A DNA stretch of 64,000 bases from Pluralibacter sp. UBA7423 (GTDB lineage Bacteria; Pseudomonadota; Gammaproteobacteria; Enterobacterales; Enterobacteriaceae): the NCBI GenBank assembly GCA_002470465.1, contig DKMD01000014.1, positions 98,224-162,223 on the forward strand, read 5' to 3'. The position numbers and the translations under genes were made by a program. Position 1 is the stretch's first letter. Each line of letters opens with the position of its first letter. This document shows, piece by piece, positions 19,214-30,296 of the stretch. The notes beneath the pieces are model-generated. The model worked only from the letters and a program-made list of their open reading frames with translations. It had not been told where the DNA came from and did no database searches.

Positions 19214-20512
19214 TTTCCCCAGCACCTGATACCACGCATAATCCAGCGGCACCAGCAGTAGATAGCTCGCCACCGCCAGCGTCAGACACAGCAGCATTCC
19301 GGCCCTGGCCGGCACTTTTCCCAACGCCATCGCGACCACAATCGGCGACGCCTGATAGGGCAACAGCGGCGTGGAGTACCCCAACACCTGAATCATGATG
19401 ACGCTGAGCAGAGGAAAGCCCGTCGCATCGGCAAAGCTTTGCGCAAAGGTGGTGTAGAGCGCCGGTACGCCGTTGGCGGTCATAATGAAGTTCAGCGCGG
19501 TAGTGATGCCGGTCAGCGCCAGGAAACTGGTAAACGGGCGTTGTGCATCGAGCGGCATCACCTGCAACAGCGCCTTACCGACTGCACCACCAATGCCGGT
19601 TTGCGTCACGGTGATGGCGAGTCCCAGGATGCCCGCCACGTAAATACAGGTTCGGATATTCACACCCGCTGCAAACTCTTCACCGCTGATGAAGCCCACC
19701 CGTGGCAGAAGCGTTACGCAGGCCGCCGCTAAGCCCGTCCACGCCGGGCCAATGCCGTGCCAGCTTTCGCTAACCCATAGCCCCAGCACGACGGCCAACA
19801 GCCACGACAGGCGCTTCTCTGCCGCGCTCATCGGCGCTGGTGGAGTGACATCGCCCGGAGGATGTGGTTTACCGGGGAACAGCCAGCAAATCAGCGCCAC
19901 CAGCAGCGCGCCTTTCAGCCAGCCAAGTACCGGCGTGTGCAGCAGCAGATAAGGCAGATAGTTCAGATGAATGCCATATGCGCCCTCTGCCGCGCCGCTC
20001 ATCACCAGGTTTGGAACGTTGGCCGGTAAAATGGTGGCGGAGAGCTGAAAGGTGCCGAATCCCACGGCCAGCGCCAGGCCATACCAGGCGCGACTTCCTT
20101 CCGCTATACCTGCTCGTGATGCCATCGCCGCCACAATCGGCATCAGTAACGCAATGCGTCCCATGTTCGAGGGCATTACGAACGCCAGCGCATAGCTGAG
20201 CAGCACCACGCTTGCCACCATGTGAAACCATGAATCCGTTAGCTTCGCCGAAAGCGCGCGCGCAGCGCGGTCGGCAAGGCCCGTTTTGCGGATGGCGATG
20301 CCGAGTACAAATCCGCTGAACACCAGCCAGAATGCCGAAGAGGCGAAGCCGCCAAAGATAACGTCCGGTGGGGCGATTTTGGCCGCCATCGCCACGGTAA
20401 AAAACAGCAATGCGGTGATGAATTCTGGCAGAAGCGACGTTGCCCAGAGCACGATCGTGACGCCAACAATCAGCGAAGGTAGAAAAAGCGGGTGGGATAG
20501 CCAGAGCGACAT
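19208..20512 (-). CDS. SLC13/DASS-type anion:Na+ symporter family protein
   Basis: A 434-residue inner-membrane protein with about 11-12 hydrophobic segments. The pattern FVMPSNMGRIALLMPIV and SATILPANVPNLVMSG in the first half, and TALNFIMTANGVPALY with STPLLPYQASPIVVAMALG in the second half, are the two inverted re-entrant loop regions of the divalent anion:sodium symporter (SLC13) superfamily. Likely substrates are dicarboxylates or sulfate-like anions, but this cannot be read from sequence. It sits between tpiA and cdh, where E. coli K-12 has no gene, so it is lineage-specific. No regulator gene lies next to it. Confidence 0.8.
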   Translation of the reverse strand: MSLWLSHPLFLPSLIVGVTIVLWATSLLPEFITALLFFTVAMAAKIAPPDVIFGGFASSAFWLVFSGFVLGIAIRKTGLADRAARALSAKLTDSWFHMVASVVLLSYALAFVMPSNMGRIALLMPIVAAMASRAGIAEGSRAWYGLALAVGFGTFQLSATILPANVPNLVMSGAAEGAYGIHLNYLPYLLLHTPVLGWLKGALLVALICWLFPGKPHPPGDVTPPAPMSAAEKRLSWLLAVVLGLWVSESWHGIGPAWTGLAAACVTLLPRVGFISGEEFAAGVNIRTCIYVAGILGLAITVTQTGIGGAVGKALLQVMPLDAQRPFTSFLALTGITTALNFIMTANGVPALYTTFAQSFADATGFPLLSVIMIQVLGYSTPLLPYQASPIVVAMALGKVPARAGMLLCLTLAVASYLLLVPLDYAWYQVLGKL

Positions 20513-20585
20513 ACCTGTCTCCTGTCGTTTTTTTCAGCAAGTCTACGACGACAGGAGAGAGAGGTAAACGCCAGAAATGAGGGGG

Positions 20586-21335
20586 TTATTGCAGAATCGT
20601 GCAGCGATGATCCTGAATTTCCTCCGCAGAGGCGCGGTTTAAGGTCAGCAGATTGCGTTCCGTTGCCAGCAGGACGAACGTACCGTCATTCTGCTGCGCC
20701 ATAGCCAGCGCGAAGCGGCCCATATGGTCGCGGGCTTCCGGTACTTCTTCGGCCAGCATCAGGAACGGACTTTTCTGCGCCAGCTCGTTTTCCGTCACGC
20801 GGCGGGCAAGATAGCGGTGATTACGCAGCCCGTCGGGTAGCGGCAGCCAGCGACTGCTGATCGAGGCCATGCTGGCATTAAGCTGTTCACGTACGTCCGG
20901 GCGCAGGCAAGAAATATGAATATGAAAATGATTCTGCGTACGGCCGGTGCGGGAATTTAGGGTCAGCGATACCGCTGAATCGGGCACAGGTGAACCGTGG
21001 CGCGAGCTCATCACCTGCCGGTTCTGCCAGGCCTGCCAGAAGAAGTTAGGCGTATGCGGGTTCAGCAGCAGCGGACTTTCAGTGCCGTTAATACGATAAG
21101 TCGGCATTAGCAGGTATTGCAGCGGGCCGTTGCGGTCTTTAAACAGGACATAGCCGCCCTGCAGATTAACTGCTTCGCACGGCGCGGGGGACTGATTCTG
21201 CTGCTGGTTCGGCACGCACTGGTCAATAACAAAATGGCGCAACGCATTGGGATTGCCCGAATGCAGCCAGTACCAGCCTCCGGCAGCCGCTACCACGATA
21301 ATGATTGTCAGAGTCAGATACTTGATGCGCTTCAT
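20586..21335 (-). CDS. cdh: CDP-diacylglycerol pyrophosphatase
   Basis: A 249-residue membrane-anchored hydrolase that splits CDP-diacylglycerol into phosphatidate and CMP. One N-terminal membrane helix (residues about 6-24) anchors it; the active site is the HIT-like motif [10 protein letters not shown] (about 137-146). Upstream of sbp in the same direction as in E. coli. Confidence 0.93.
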   Translation of the reverse strand: MKRIKYLTLTIIIVVAAAGGWYWLHSGNPNALRHFVIDQCVPNQQQNQSPAPCEAVNLQGGYVLFKDRNGPLQYLLMPTYRINGTESPLLLNPHTPNFFWQAWQNRQVMSSRHGSPVPDSAVSLTLNSRTGRTQNHFHIHISCLRPDVREQLNASMASISSRWLPLPDGLRNHRYLARRVTENELAQKSPFLMLAEEVPEARDHMGRFALAMAQQNDGTFVLLATERNLLTLNRASAEEIQDHRCTILQ

Positions 21336-21396
21336 TTTCGTTCCCTGTGAATGTTCGTGAGCGAAAGGTTAACGCAAAATGATGACCAAATAAAAA

Positions 21397-21420
21397 CGGC
21401 CCCGCAGGGCCGATTTTATT
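21397..21420 (-). terminator. Terminator of sbp
   Basis: CGGCCC/GGGCCG 6-bp stem with a 4-base loop (21397-21412), followed on the - strand by TTTTTATT. It lies just past the sbp stop. Confidence 0.85.
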
Positions 21421-21427
21421 AACGTGA

Positions 21428-22417
21428 TTATCGCTGACTAATCTGATCGAAGGTGCCGCCGTTAGAGAAGTGCTCTTTCTGCGCTTTCGTCCAGCCGCCA
21501 AACTCCTGATCGATAGTGAACAGCTTCAGCTTCGGGAATTCGCTTTCGTATTTCTTCGCCACTTCTGCATCCCGCGGGCGGTAGTAGTTTTTCGCCACGA
21601 TATCCTGGCCCTGTGGCGAATAGAGATACTTCAGATAGGCTTCTGCGACGGTGCGGGTGCCTTTCTTATCAACGACTTTGTCCACCACGGAAACGGTCGG
21701 TTCGGCCAGAATCGATTCGCTTGGGGTGACGATTTCAAACTTGTCTTTGCCCAGCTCGTTGGTGGCCAGCAGCGCTTCGTTTTCCCAGGCAATCAGCACG
21801 TCACCAATCCCGCGCTCCACGAAGGTATTGGTAGAGCCACGAGCGCCGGAATCCAGCACTTCGACGTTTTTATACAGAGCCTTCACGAAATCCTGTGCTT
21901 TAGCCTGATCGTTGTTGTTGTGATGCAGAGCGTAACCCCATGCCGCCAGATAGTTCCAGCGCGCGCCGCCGGAGCTTTTCGGATTCGGGGTGATCACCGA
22001 CACGCCTGGTTTAACCAGATCGTTCCAGTCATGAATTTGTTTCGGATTGCCTTTGCGCACCAGGAATACGATGGTTGATGTGTACGGCGCGGAGTTATCC
22101 GGCAGGCGCTTGAGCCAGTCTTTATTAATGCGGCCACGTTCGGCGATGGCGTCTACGTCGTAGGCCAGCGCCAGCGTCACCACGTCGGCTTCGATACCGT
22201 TGATCACTGACGTGGCCTGCTTGCCGGAGCCGCCGTGCGACTGGCGGATGACGACATTGTCGCCGGTTTGCTGTTTCCAGTAGGCGCTGAAGGCCTTGTT
22301 ATAGTTGTCATACAGTTCACGAGTGGGATCGTACGACACGTTAAGTAACTGAATATCTTTTGCCAGAACGCCGGCGGATGCCAGCAGAAGCGTTAACCCC
22401 AGGCCAAACTTGTTCAT
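21428..22417 (-). CDS. sbp: Periplasmic sulfate-binding protein
   Basis: A 329-residue substrate-binding protein for the CysTWA sulfate/thiosulfate ABC importer. A signal peptide ([21 protein letters not shown], cleaved near 20) is followed by the sulfate-binding family pattern [24 protein letters not shown] and [16 protein letters not shown]. coli length. It is normally followed by pfkA; here the neighbour is the wza-wzb-wzc cassette. CysB control is expected from the family but I did not delimit a site. Confidence 0.96.
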   Translation of the reverse strand: MNKFGLGLTLLLASAGVLAKDIQLLNVSYDPTRELYDNYNKAFSAYWKQQTGDNVVIRQSHGGSGKQATSVINGIEADVVTLALAYDVDAIAERGRINKDWLKRLPDNSAPYTSTIVFLVRKGNPKQIHDWNDLVKPGVSVITPNPKSSGGARWNYLAAWGYALHHNNNDQAKAQDFVKALYKNVEVLDSGARGSTNTFVERGIGDVLIAWENEALLATNELGKDKFEIVTPSESILAEPTVSVVDKVVDKKGTRTVAEAYLKYLYSPQGQDIVAKNYYRPRDAEVAKKYESEFPKLKLFTIDQEFGGWTKAQKEHFSNGGTFDQISQR

Positions 22418-22777
22418 CGACCGCTCTCTTTTTTGTGGTGGTGTGATGCTGGTAGCCTGCCAGAAACCAAATCAATGATTAAAGAATAAAAAAAGATTGG
22501 TTATAACCATATGCAATAACACTCCTGCTGTTTCCCCCGGAGATAAAGTTGAGAGAGGGCTGTGGTTGCCAGTTCTTCTTCAGAAAACTTTATATGTGAT
22601 CGGACAGGCAGGGAAATTTCTTATTTTCAAGCCGTGCAATCATTCATGAAAGTTCGCAATGCATATCTCATGGTGAGTGGAAAAAACTTTTTTGAAAATA
22701 AAAGAGAATGAACGATCTGTGCTGTTTTTATTTTATCATTACTGATGAATATGACCCTTTCATCCTGCCTGTATTTT

Positions 22778-22791
22778 TAGGAAAATTCATA
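22778..22791 (+). promoter_or_regulatory. Candidate RcsAB box 1
   Basis: TAGGAAAATTCATA resembles the known RcsAB box (consensus TAAGAATATTCCTA) at 10 of 14 positions. It lies about 374 bases upstream of the wza start, in repeat copy 1. Confidence 0.5.
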
Positions 22792-22866
22792 TGAACTCGT
22801 TAAATTTCAGATCGAATGATGAAATTTCTTATTACCCTTTCATCATATAACCCTCCCCTTTTAATT

Positions 22867-22880
22867 TAGGAATATTCATG
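22867..22880 (+). promoter_or_regulatory. Candidate RcsAB box 2
   Basis: TAGGAATATTCATG matches the RcsAB consensus TAAGAATATTCCTA at 10 of 14 positions, including the full GAATATTC core. It lies in repeat copy 2, 89 bases after box 1 and about 285 bases before wza. Rcs control of Wza/Wzb/Wzc export genes is well known for colanic acid and group 1 capsules. Confidence 0.6.
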
Positions 22881-23002
22881 CGACTTTGTGAAAATTCAGA
22901 TCGAATTATAGGGTTGCTCATTTGCAATGCATTAATAATGCTTCAAACGTAACGGTTAATTGCAAAAGGCTAATTGTCAGGTTATTCTAGCCGCGCTCGC
23001 TG

Positions 23003-23020
23003 CATGCAATACATTGCATG
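23003..23020. promoter_or_regulatory. Palindrome upstream of wza
   Basis: CATGCAAT-AC-ATTGCATG, perfect 8-base arms with a 2-base centre, 131 bases before the wza start. A shorter palindrome GCATTA-A-TAATGC is at 22929-22941. Either could be the operator of an unidentified regulator. Confidence 0.5.
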
Positions 23021-23151
23021 AAATAAATCGCAAGAAATACATGGCCTCAAGGGTTGGCTATGGCTTCAGGTCACTGAAAAAATAATATTTTTACTTCAAC
23101 TTTCGCAGAAACAGCCTTCATGAAAGCACACTCTATATGTAACGACAGAAT

Positions 23152-24288
23152 ATGATGAAGAAATACCGAATTAAACAAGTCGTATCAGTATTATTTTCGC
23201 TATTGCTCGCGGGCTGCACGGTGATTCCAGGCCAGCATCTTAGCACCTCGGGGAAAGCACATATAGAGACGCCAGAAGGCCATTACGATATTAATAAACT
23301 GGTGAGCATTTACCCTTTGTCGCCTCAGCTTATCGAGCAGTTACGCTCTGCTCCCGTCATTTCGCGTCAAAACCCCGGGCTTGAATCGCTTATCGGGCGT
23401 TATGAATACCGTATTGGCGTGGGTGATGTGCTTATGGTTACCGTTTGGGACCATCCGGAGCTGACTACTCCTGCAGGGCAATATCGCAGCGGGAGCGATA
23501 CGGGCAGCTGGGTGAAATCTGATGGCACTATTTTTTATCCCTACATTGGCAAAATAAAGGTTGCGGGGAAATCACTGGATGAAATTCGGGACCAAATAAG
23601 TCGTGGTCTGGATAAGGTTATCGAAAGCCCGCAGGTAGACGTCAGCGTCGCCTCGTTTCGTTCACAGAAAGCTTATGTTACCGGTGAAGTATCAAAGTCA
23701 GGCCAGCAGGCGATCACTAACGTTCCGCTTACGGTTATGGATGCCATCAATGCCGCCGGTGGTCTGACGGCCGACGCCGACTGGCGTAACGTCGTGCTCA
23801 CCCACAACGGTACCGATACCCGAATTTCGCTGTATGCCCTCCTCCAGAAAGGTGATTTAACGCAAAACCACCTGCTTTATCCCGGAGACATCCTTTTCGT
23901 GCCGCGCAATGACGATCTCAAAGTCTTTGTTATGGGTGAGGTAGGTAAACAAAGCACGCTGAAAATGGACCGCAGCGGCATGACCCTCGCGGAGGCGCTG
24001 GGCAGCGCCGAAGGTATCAGCCAGAGCATGGCAGATGCTTCCGGGGTATTTGTTATTCGCCAGAAGAGCAAAAAGGATGACGGTAAAATTGCCAATATTT
24101 ACCAGCTCAATGCGCAGGACGCTTCCGCCATGGTGCTGAGCACAGAATTCCAGCTTCAGCCCTACGACATCGTTTATGTCACTTCAGCGCCGCTGGTGAG
24201 GTGGAATCGCGTGGTATCTCAGCTGGTTCCCACCATCTCCGGCGTTCACGATCTGACCGAGACCGCCCGCTATTTCCGCACCTGGTAA
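23152..24288 (+). CDS. wza: Wza/GfcE-type outer-membrane polysaccharide export lipoprotein
   Basis: A 378-residue lipoprotein that forms the octameric outer-membrane channel for capsule or exopolysaccharide. The lipobox is LLAGC with the lipidated Cys at 22. The PES domain starts at [20 protein letters not shown] (about residue 84), followed by two SLBB repeats ([16 protein letters not shown] and [16 protein letters not shown]) and a C-terminal amphipathic helix ([17 protein letters not shown]) that crosses the outer membrane. Length equals E. coli Wza/GfcE (379). First gene of a wza-wzb-wzc operon. E. coli has two such sets (wza and gfcE-etp-etk), so the symbol is by family. Confidence 0.93.
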   Translation: MMKKYRIKQVVSVLFSLLLAGCTVIPGQHLSTSGKAHIETPEGHYDINKLVSIYPLSPQLIEQLRSAPVISRQNPGLESLIGRYEYRIGVGDVLMVTVWDHPELTTPAGQYRSGSDTGSWVKSDGTIFYPYIGKIKVAGKSLDEIRDQISRGLDKVIESPQVDVSVASFRSQKAYVTGEVSKSGQQAITNVPLTVMDAINAAGGLTADADWRNVVLTHNGTDTRISLYALLQKGDLTQNHLLYPGDILFVPRNDDLKVFVMGEVGKQSTLKMDRSGMTLAEALGSAEGISQSMADASGVFVIRQKSKKDDGKIANIYQLNAQDASAMVLSTEFQLQPYDIVYVTSAPLVRWNRVVSQLVPTISGVHDLTETARYFRTW

Positions 24289-24293
24289 CGCTG

Positions 24294-24728
24294 ATGCCGA
24301 GCAAAATTCTGGTGGTTTGTACGGGGAATATTTGCCGCTCGCCAATGGGAGAGCGGTTCTTCCGGGTTCTGCTACCGCATAAAAAGATTGATTCTGCCGG
24401 GACGGTCGCACTGATCAACCACGGTGCCGATGCAGACGCTCAGCGCATGGCAAAAAAATTCGGCATCTCGCTCGACGGGCACCGGGGGCGCCAGTTCACG
24501 CCGGAGCTCAGCGTCAGATATGACCTGATTCTGGTGATGGAAAAAGCGCACTTAAGACAGATCGCCCACATTGCGCCAGAGGCGAGAAGCAAAGCCATGC
24601 TGCTTGGATACTGGTTCAACCAAATGGACATTCCCGACCCCTGGCACAAAAGCGATGAAGCCTTCGACCATATCTTTCAGCTCATTGAGCGGTCATGCCA
24701 GGCCTGGGCCAGCAAATTCACCGGTTAA
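24294..24728 (+). CDS. wzb: Wzb/Etp-type low-molecular-weight protein tyrosine phosphatase
   Basis: A 144-residue phosphatase that removes phosphate from the tyrosine-rich tail of Wzc. The active-site loop is VCTGNICRSP (Cys9, Arg15 region) and the general-acid Asp is in DIPDPWHKS near residue 115. An open frame continues upstream, but the ATG at 24294 is 5 bases after the wza stop and gives the family N terminus. Co-transcribed with wza and wzc. Confidence 0.93.
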   Translation: MPSKILVVCTGNICRSPMGERFFRVLLPHKKIDSAGTVALINHGADADAQRMAKKFGISLDGHRGRQFTPELSVRYDLILVMEKAHLRQIAHIAPEARSKAMLLGYWFNQMDIPDPWHKSDEAFDHIFQLIERSCQAWASKFTG

Positions 24729-24745
24729 CTTTAGGAAATCACTCG

Positions 24746-26896
24746 ATGTCTTCTGCATCAACCGCAACCCAAAAGCCTCAGGAGAGCGTCCGGGAAATCG
24801 ATCTGCTTGCTCTCTTAGCTGAACTTGCCGAACACTGGAAGTGTATTGCTTTCGTCACGGCTTTGTTCACGCTGGTTGCTCTGCTTTATGCCTTATCCGC
24901 AACGCCTCTCTACCAGGCCAATGCGCTCATTCAGATTGAACAAAAGCAGGGAAATGTGTTGTTGGGCAGCCTGAGCCAGATGCTGCCCGATAGCCAGCCG
25001 CAGTCAGCTCCCGAAATTACCCTGCTGCAGTCACGCATGCTGCTTGGACAAACTGTCGATGCGCTGAATCTTCAGACGCAAATCATGCCGAGGCAGATGC
25101 CGATCGTCGGCAAAATAATGTCAAAAATCACAGCTTCTGAGCCGATGGAGATCAAAATTGCGGAATTTGAGCTGCCTATGACCAGTACAGGGAGCGCAAC
25201 CGCAACGCTGAAAGTCATTTCAAAGCATGAGTATCTGCTCTCAGGTGAAGGGTTCGAGATTGCCGGCCAGACGGGAAAGCCGCTGCAAAAAGAGGGCGTT
25301 TCCCTTCTGGTGACGGCCATCAATGCTGAACCCGGATCCAGGTTCACGCTCACCCGATACACCCGTCTGAAAGCCATTACCGATTTACAGAAAGCCTTTA
25401 GCGTCCAGGAACGAGGCAGAGATACCGGGATGCTCGACCTGACGATGGTCGGCGAAGATCCGGAGCTGATTACGGCGATTCTCAACAGCATCAGCGACAG
25501 CTATCTCGCACAGAATATCGCCCGCCAGGCCGCGCAGGACGCAAAGAGCCTTGAGTTTCTTGACTCGCAATTGCCGAAAATACGCAGCGATCTGAATAGT
25601 GCTGAAGACAAGCTCAACGAGTACCGCAAACAGAAGGATTCCGTTGACTTAAATATGGAAGCCCGGTCAGTACTTGAACAGATAGTCAACGCCGACAATC
25701 AGCTCAACGAGCTGACCTTCCGGGAAGCAGAAGTGTCGCAGCTGTACAAAAAGGATCACCCGACCTACCGGGCCTTACTGGAAAAGCGTCAAACGCTGCA
25801 AAACGAAAAAGTAAAGCTGAACAAGCGTATCAGCGCCATGCCAGCCACTCAGCAGGAAGTACTGCGCCTGAGCCGTGATGTCGATTCCGGTCGCGCCGTC
25901 TATTTACAGCTCCTGAATCGTCAGCAGGAACTGAACGTGGCTAAATCCAGCGCGATTGGCAACGTCAGGATCATTGATGACGCCATCACGTTACCCAGCC
26001 CTGTCAAACCGAAAAAGGCGCTTATTGTTCTTGTCGGTATGATGATGGGAGGCGCATTTTCCGTAGCGGGCATTCTGCTAAAAGCGGCGCTTCATCAGGG
26101 GCTGGAATCTCCTGAACAGCTCGAAGAGGGAGGGATTAGCGTTTACGCCTGCGTGCCTTACTCTGAATGGTTGGGCAAACATAGCGGCAGAAGCAAAAAG
26201 AGCACGCCCGATATCCTTCTGGCAACGCAAAATCCGGCAGATATTGCGATAGAGACTATCAGAGGTCTGCGTACCAGCCTGCACTTCACCATGATGGATG
26301 CGAGGAACAACCTGTTGATGATCTCCGGTGTAAGCCCGGGCTCAGGGAAAACCTTTATCAGCAGCAACCTGGCAACCGTGGTGGCGCAAACGCAAAAAAG
26401 GGTCTTACTGATTGATGCCGATATGCGAAAAGGTTATTTACATCAGCTGTTTGGCGTGGAAGAAACTCCCGGGCTTTCCGACATTCTCAATGGCAAAGCT
26501 ACCTTTGCACAGACCGTTGTCACCCTTCCGGAAGCGGACATCGACTTCATTACTCGCGGGCACACGCCTTCCAACCCGGCGGAACTGCTGATGAGTCCAG
26601 GCTTCAAAAGTTTGCTCGATGAAGTGTCGCCTCTGTACGATCTGGTCATCATCGACACGCCGCCAGCGATGGCGGTGACAGATGCAACAGTGGTGGGCCG
26701 CTATACGGGCACCGTTTTGATGGTCGCGCGTTTTGAAGACAATACAGCCAAAGAAGTTATTGCCAGCACGCGCCGGTTTGAACAGGATGGCGTGTCAGTT
26801 GAAGGATGGATCCTGAACGGTATCCGCAAGAAAACCAGCGGCTATTATGCGTACGGTTACAGCCCCCATCCTTACGCTTATCACGATAAAAAATGA
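24746..26896 (+). CDS. wzc: Wzc/Etk-type tyrosine autokinase and polysaccharide co-polymerase
   Basis: A 716-residue bacterial tyrosine kinase. An N-terminal Wzz domain (membrane helix near residues 35-55, coiled coil about 250-360, second helix near 425-445) faces the periplasm. The cytoplasmic kinase has Walker A SGVSPGSGKTFISSN, Walker A' LLIDADMRKGYLH and Walker B LVIIDTPPA, and ends in a tyrosine cluster (GYYAYGYSPHPYAY), the autophosphorylation tail. It controls polymer length and opens Wza. I chose the ATG at 24746 (AGGA 8 bases upstream); an earlier in-frame start would overlap wzb. No glycosyltransferase, wzx or wzy gene follows, so the cassette is an orphan export module. Confidence 0.94.
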   Translation: MSSASTATQKPQESVREIDLLALLAELAEHWKCIAFVTALFTLVALLYALSATPLYQANALIQIEQKQGNVLLGSLSQMLPDSQPQSAPEITLLQSRMLLGQTVDALNLQTQIMPRQMPIVGKIMSKITASEPMEIKIAEFELPMTSTGSATATLKVISKHEYLLSGEGFEIAGQTGKPLQKEGVSLLVTAINAEPGSRFTLTRYTRLKAITDLQKAFSVQERGRDTGMLDLTMVGEDPELITAILNSISDSYLAQNIARQAAQDAKSLEFLDSQLPKIRSDLNSAEDKLNEYRKQKDSVDLNMEARSVLEQIVNADNQLNELTFREAEVSQLYKKDHPTYRALLEKRQTLQNEKVKLNKRISAMPATQQEVLRLSRDVDSGRAVYLQLLNRQQELNVAKSSAIGNVRIIDDAITLPSPVKPKKALIVLVGMMMGGAFSVAGILLKAALHQGLESPEQLEEGGISVYACVPYSEWLGKHSGRSKKSTPDILLATQNPADIAIETIRGLRTSLHFTMMDARNNLLMISGVSPGSGKTFISSNLATVVAQTQKRVLLIDADMRKGYLHQLFGVEETPGLSDILNGKATFAQTVVTLPEADIDFITRGHTPSNPAELLMSPGFKSLLDEVSPLYDLVIIDTPPAMAVTDATVVGRYTGTVLMVARFEDNTAKEVIASTRRFEQDGVSVEGWILNGIRKKTSGYYAYGYSPHPYAYHDKK

Positions 26897-26915
26897 GTAA
26901 ACGCTGGCAGCAAAA

Positions 26916-26940
26916 CAAAACACCCTTCTGACGAAGGGTG
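26916..26940 (-). terminator. Terminator of zapB
   Basis: CACCCTTC/GAAGGGTG, 8-bp stem with a 4-base loop (26921-26940), followed on the - strand by TTTTGTTTTG. It lies between the convergent ends of wzc and zapB; there is no T-run on the wzc side. Confidence 0.75.
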
Positions 26941-26950
26941 TAGTGGGAAA

Positions 26951-27196
26951 TCAGACTTCTTCCATGCGGCCCAGCAGCGCCTGTAAACGCTCCTGCCAGC
27001 CGTGCTGCTGTTCTTTCAGCTGGTTGTTTTCGCGTTCCAGATCTTCGCGGCTGTGCGCAGCGTTCTGCACTTCCTGAGCCAGCGTATTGTTCTTCTCTTT
27101 CAGCTCTTCGATTTCCATCTGCAGCAGGGTGATGGTATCAATCGCCTGCTGTACTTTAGATTCCAGTTTCTCAAACACTTCTAATGACATCGTCAT
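26951..27196 (-). CDS. zapB: Cell division protein ZapB
   Basis: An 81-residue, almost entirely coiled-coil protein ([17 protein letters not shown] to LLGRMEEV) that joins ZapA to MatP and condenses the Z ring. The open frame extends further upstream, but M at 27196 has AGGAGAGG just before it and matches the E. coli length. Divergent from glpF as in E. coli. Confidence 0.95.
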   Translation of the reverse strand: MTMSLEVFEKLESKVQQAIDTITLLQMEIEELKEKNNTLAQEVQNAAHSREDLERENNQLKEQQHGWQERLQALLGRMEEV

Positions 27197-27620
27197 ACCT
27201 CTCCTGAATTTGCAAGGCGTTGATCTCGGCCCGGAACCCCGGCGACGCCTTAACGAAAATAAGCGCACTGCTGTGCCTCGATTGTATGGAGCGCCGTGCT
27301 CCCTGTCCAGCGCCGGGGCGCGCAGATTGCGGTTTGCAACACTTTTCAGCCTCGTCCTGGAACGTTCGCCGCAAAATCCCCTCAATTGTTAATCTGTTCG
27401 TTACATAAATGAGCCCGCTTGCGGATTGACAACGGTCAAAATGCGCACTTCATAGCGCGAAAACGCTCATTTTATTGACGAGGTACACAGATTTTGATTT
27501 CGATATTTCTCGTTTTTGTTCGTTAACGATAAATTAACACTATGCCTACATGGCAACATGGTCGTCTCCGACCTCCATGTTCACAATAATCATTAATCCA
27601 TTAGTCTTCAGGATCCGATC
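27197..27620. promoter_or_regulatory. zapB-glpF divergent regulatory region with a GlpR-like site
   Basis: 424 bases without a credible gene. The right part is AT-rich and contains TTTTGTTCGTTAACGATAAA at about 27515-27534, which resembles the GlpR operator (consensus ATGTTCGATAACGAACAT), about 90 bases before glpF. A weaker similar stretch precedes it (about 27493-27512). In E. coli the glpFK promoter is repressed by GlpR and activated by CRP. Confidence 0.6.
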
Positions 27621-29997
<2,377 letters not shown>

Positions 29998-30009
29998 CTG
30001 CAAGGGCTG

Positions 30010-30104
30010 AATGCCCGGTGGCGCTTGTGCTTACCGGGCCTGCAAAGCAGCATATCGCGTTGATATCGCAGGCCGGGCAAGCGTTAGCACCGCCCGGCTT
30101 TTTT
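30010..30104. repeat. REP/BIME pair after glpK, ending in a terminator
   Basis: Two inverted REP-type palindromes: TGCCCGGTGGCGCTTGTGC to ACCGGGCCTGC, and GCAGGCCGGGCAAGCG to GCACCGCCCGGC. The second arm pair, GCCGGGC (30072-30078) and GCCCGGC (30092-30098), is followed by a T6 run and should end the glpFK transcript. Confidence 0.75.
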
Positions 30105-30105
30105 A

Positions 30106-30207
30106 TTAGCCAAACATCGGCAGCATCAGTAAAAGCAGGTATAAGCCCTCAAAGCGGCGGCCCTTCGTCAGAACCTGAAAAAGCAGAATAAAGGACTGTA
30201 GGCTTAT
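30106..30207 (-). pseudogene. gltS: Probable 3' remnant of gltS
   Basis: The - strand reads LYLLLLMLPMFG followed by TAA TAA (stop at 30106-30108), resembling the C-terminal end of the E. coli Na+/glutamate symporter GltS (LYLMLPIFAG). The upstream 20 residues in this frame are hydrophobic but diverged, and a stop is met about 33 codons back. In E. coli gltS lies between recG and xanP, in this orientation, with its 3' end towards recG. Only about 75 bases separate the fragment from the xanP leader, so most of the gene is gone. Confidence 0.5.
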
Positions 30208-30296
30208 TCATCCTTAGTCTATTGAAGGCAACCGTTTGCTTTTGCCTGGCAGTCCGTTAAAATCCCCCCTTTTCCACCACGGGATTGCCTCTGAAA

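Larger units (their letters stand above)
22752..22909. repeat. Imperfect tandem duplication upstream of wza
   Basis: Copy 1 (about 22752-22820) and copy 2 (about 22832-22909) share ACCCTTTCATC at the left, TTTAGGAA-A/T-ATTCAT in the middle and TTCAGATCGAAT at the right. The period is 80 bases at the left end and 89 after a 9-base insertion in copy 2. Each copy holds one RcsAB-like box. Confidence 0.75.
22418..23151. promoter_or_regulatory. 734-bp AT-rich regulatory region between sbp and wza
   Basis: There is no protein-coding frame here. The region holds the leftward sbp promoter at its left end and the rightward control region of wza. Visible elements are an imperfect tandem repeat (22752-22909) with an RcsAB-like box in each copy, and two palindromes (22929-22941 and 23003-23020). 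No JUMPstart/ops element (GGCGGTAG) was found. Base composition is distinctly AT-richer than both neighbours. Confidence 0.6.

Noticed and set aside
22418-23151. JUMPstart/ops element upstream of wza
   Set aside because: GGCGGTAG was not found, so RfaH-type antitermination is not supported.
24201-24293. Longer N-terminal extension of Wzb
   Set aside because: It would overlap wza widely; the ATG at 24294 gives the exact phosphatase family start.
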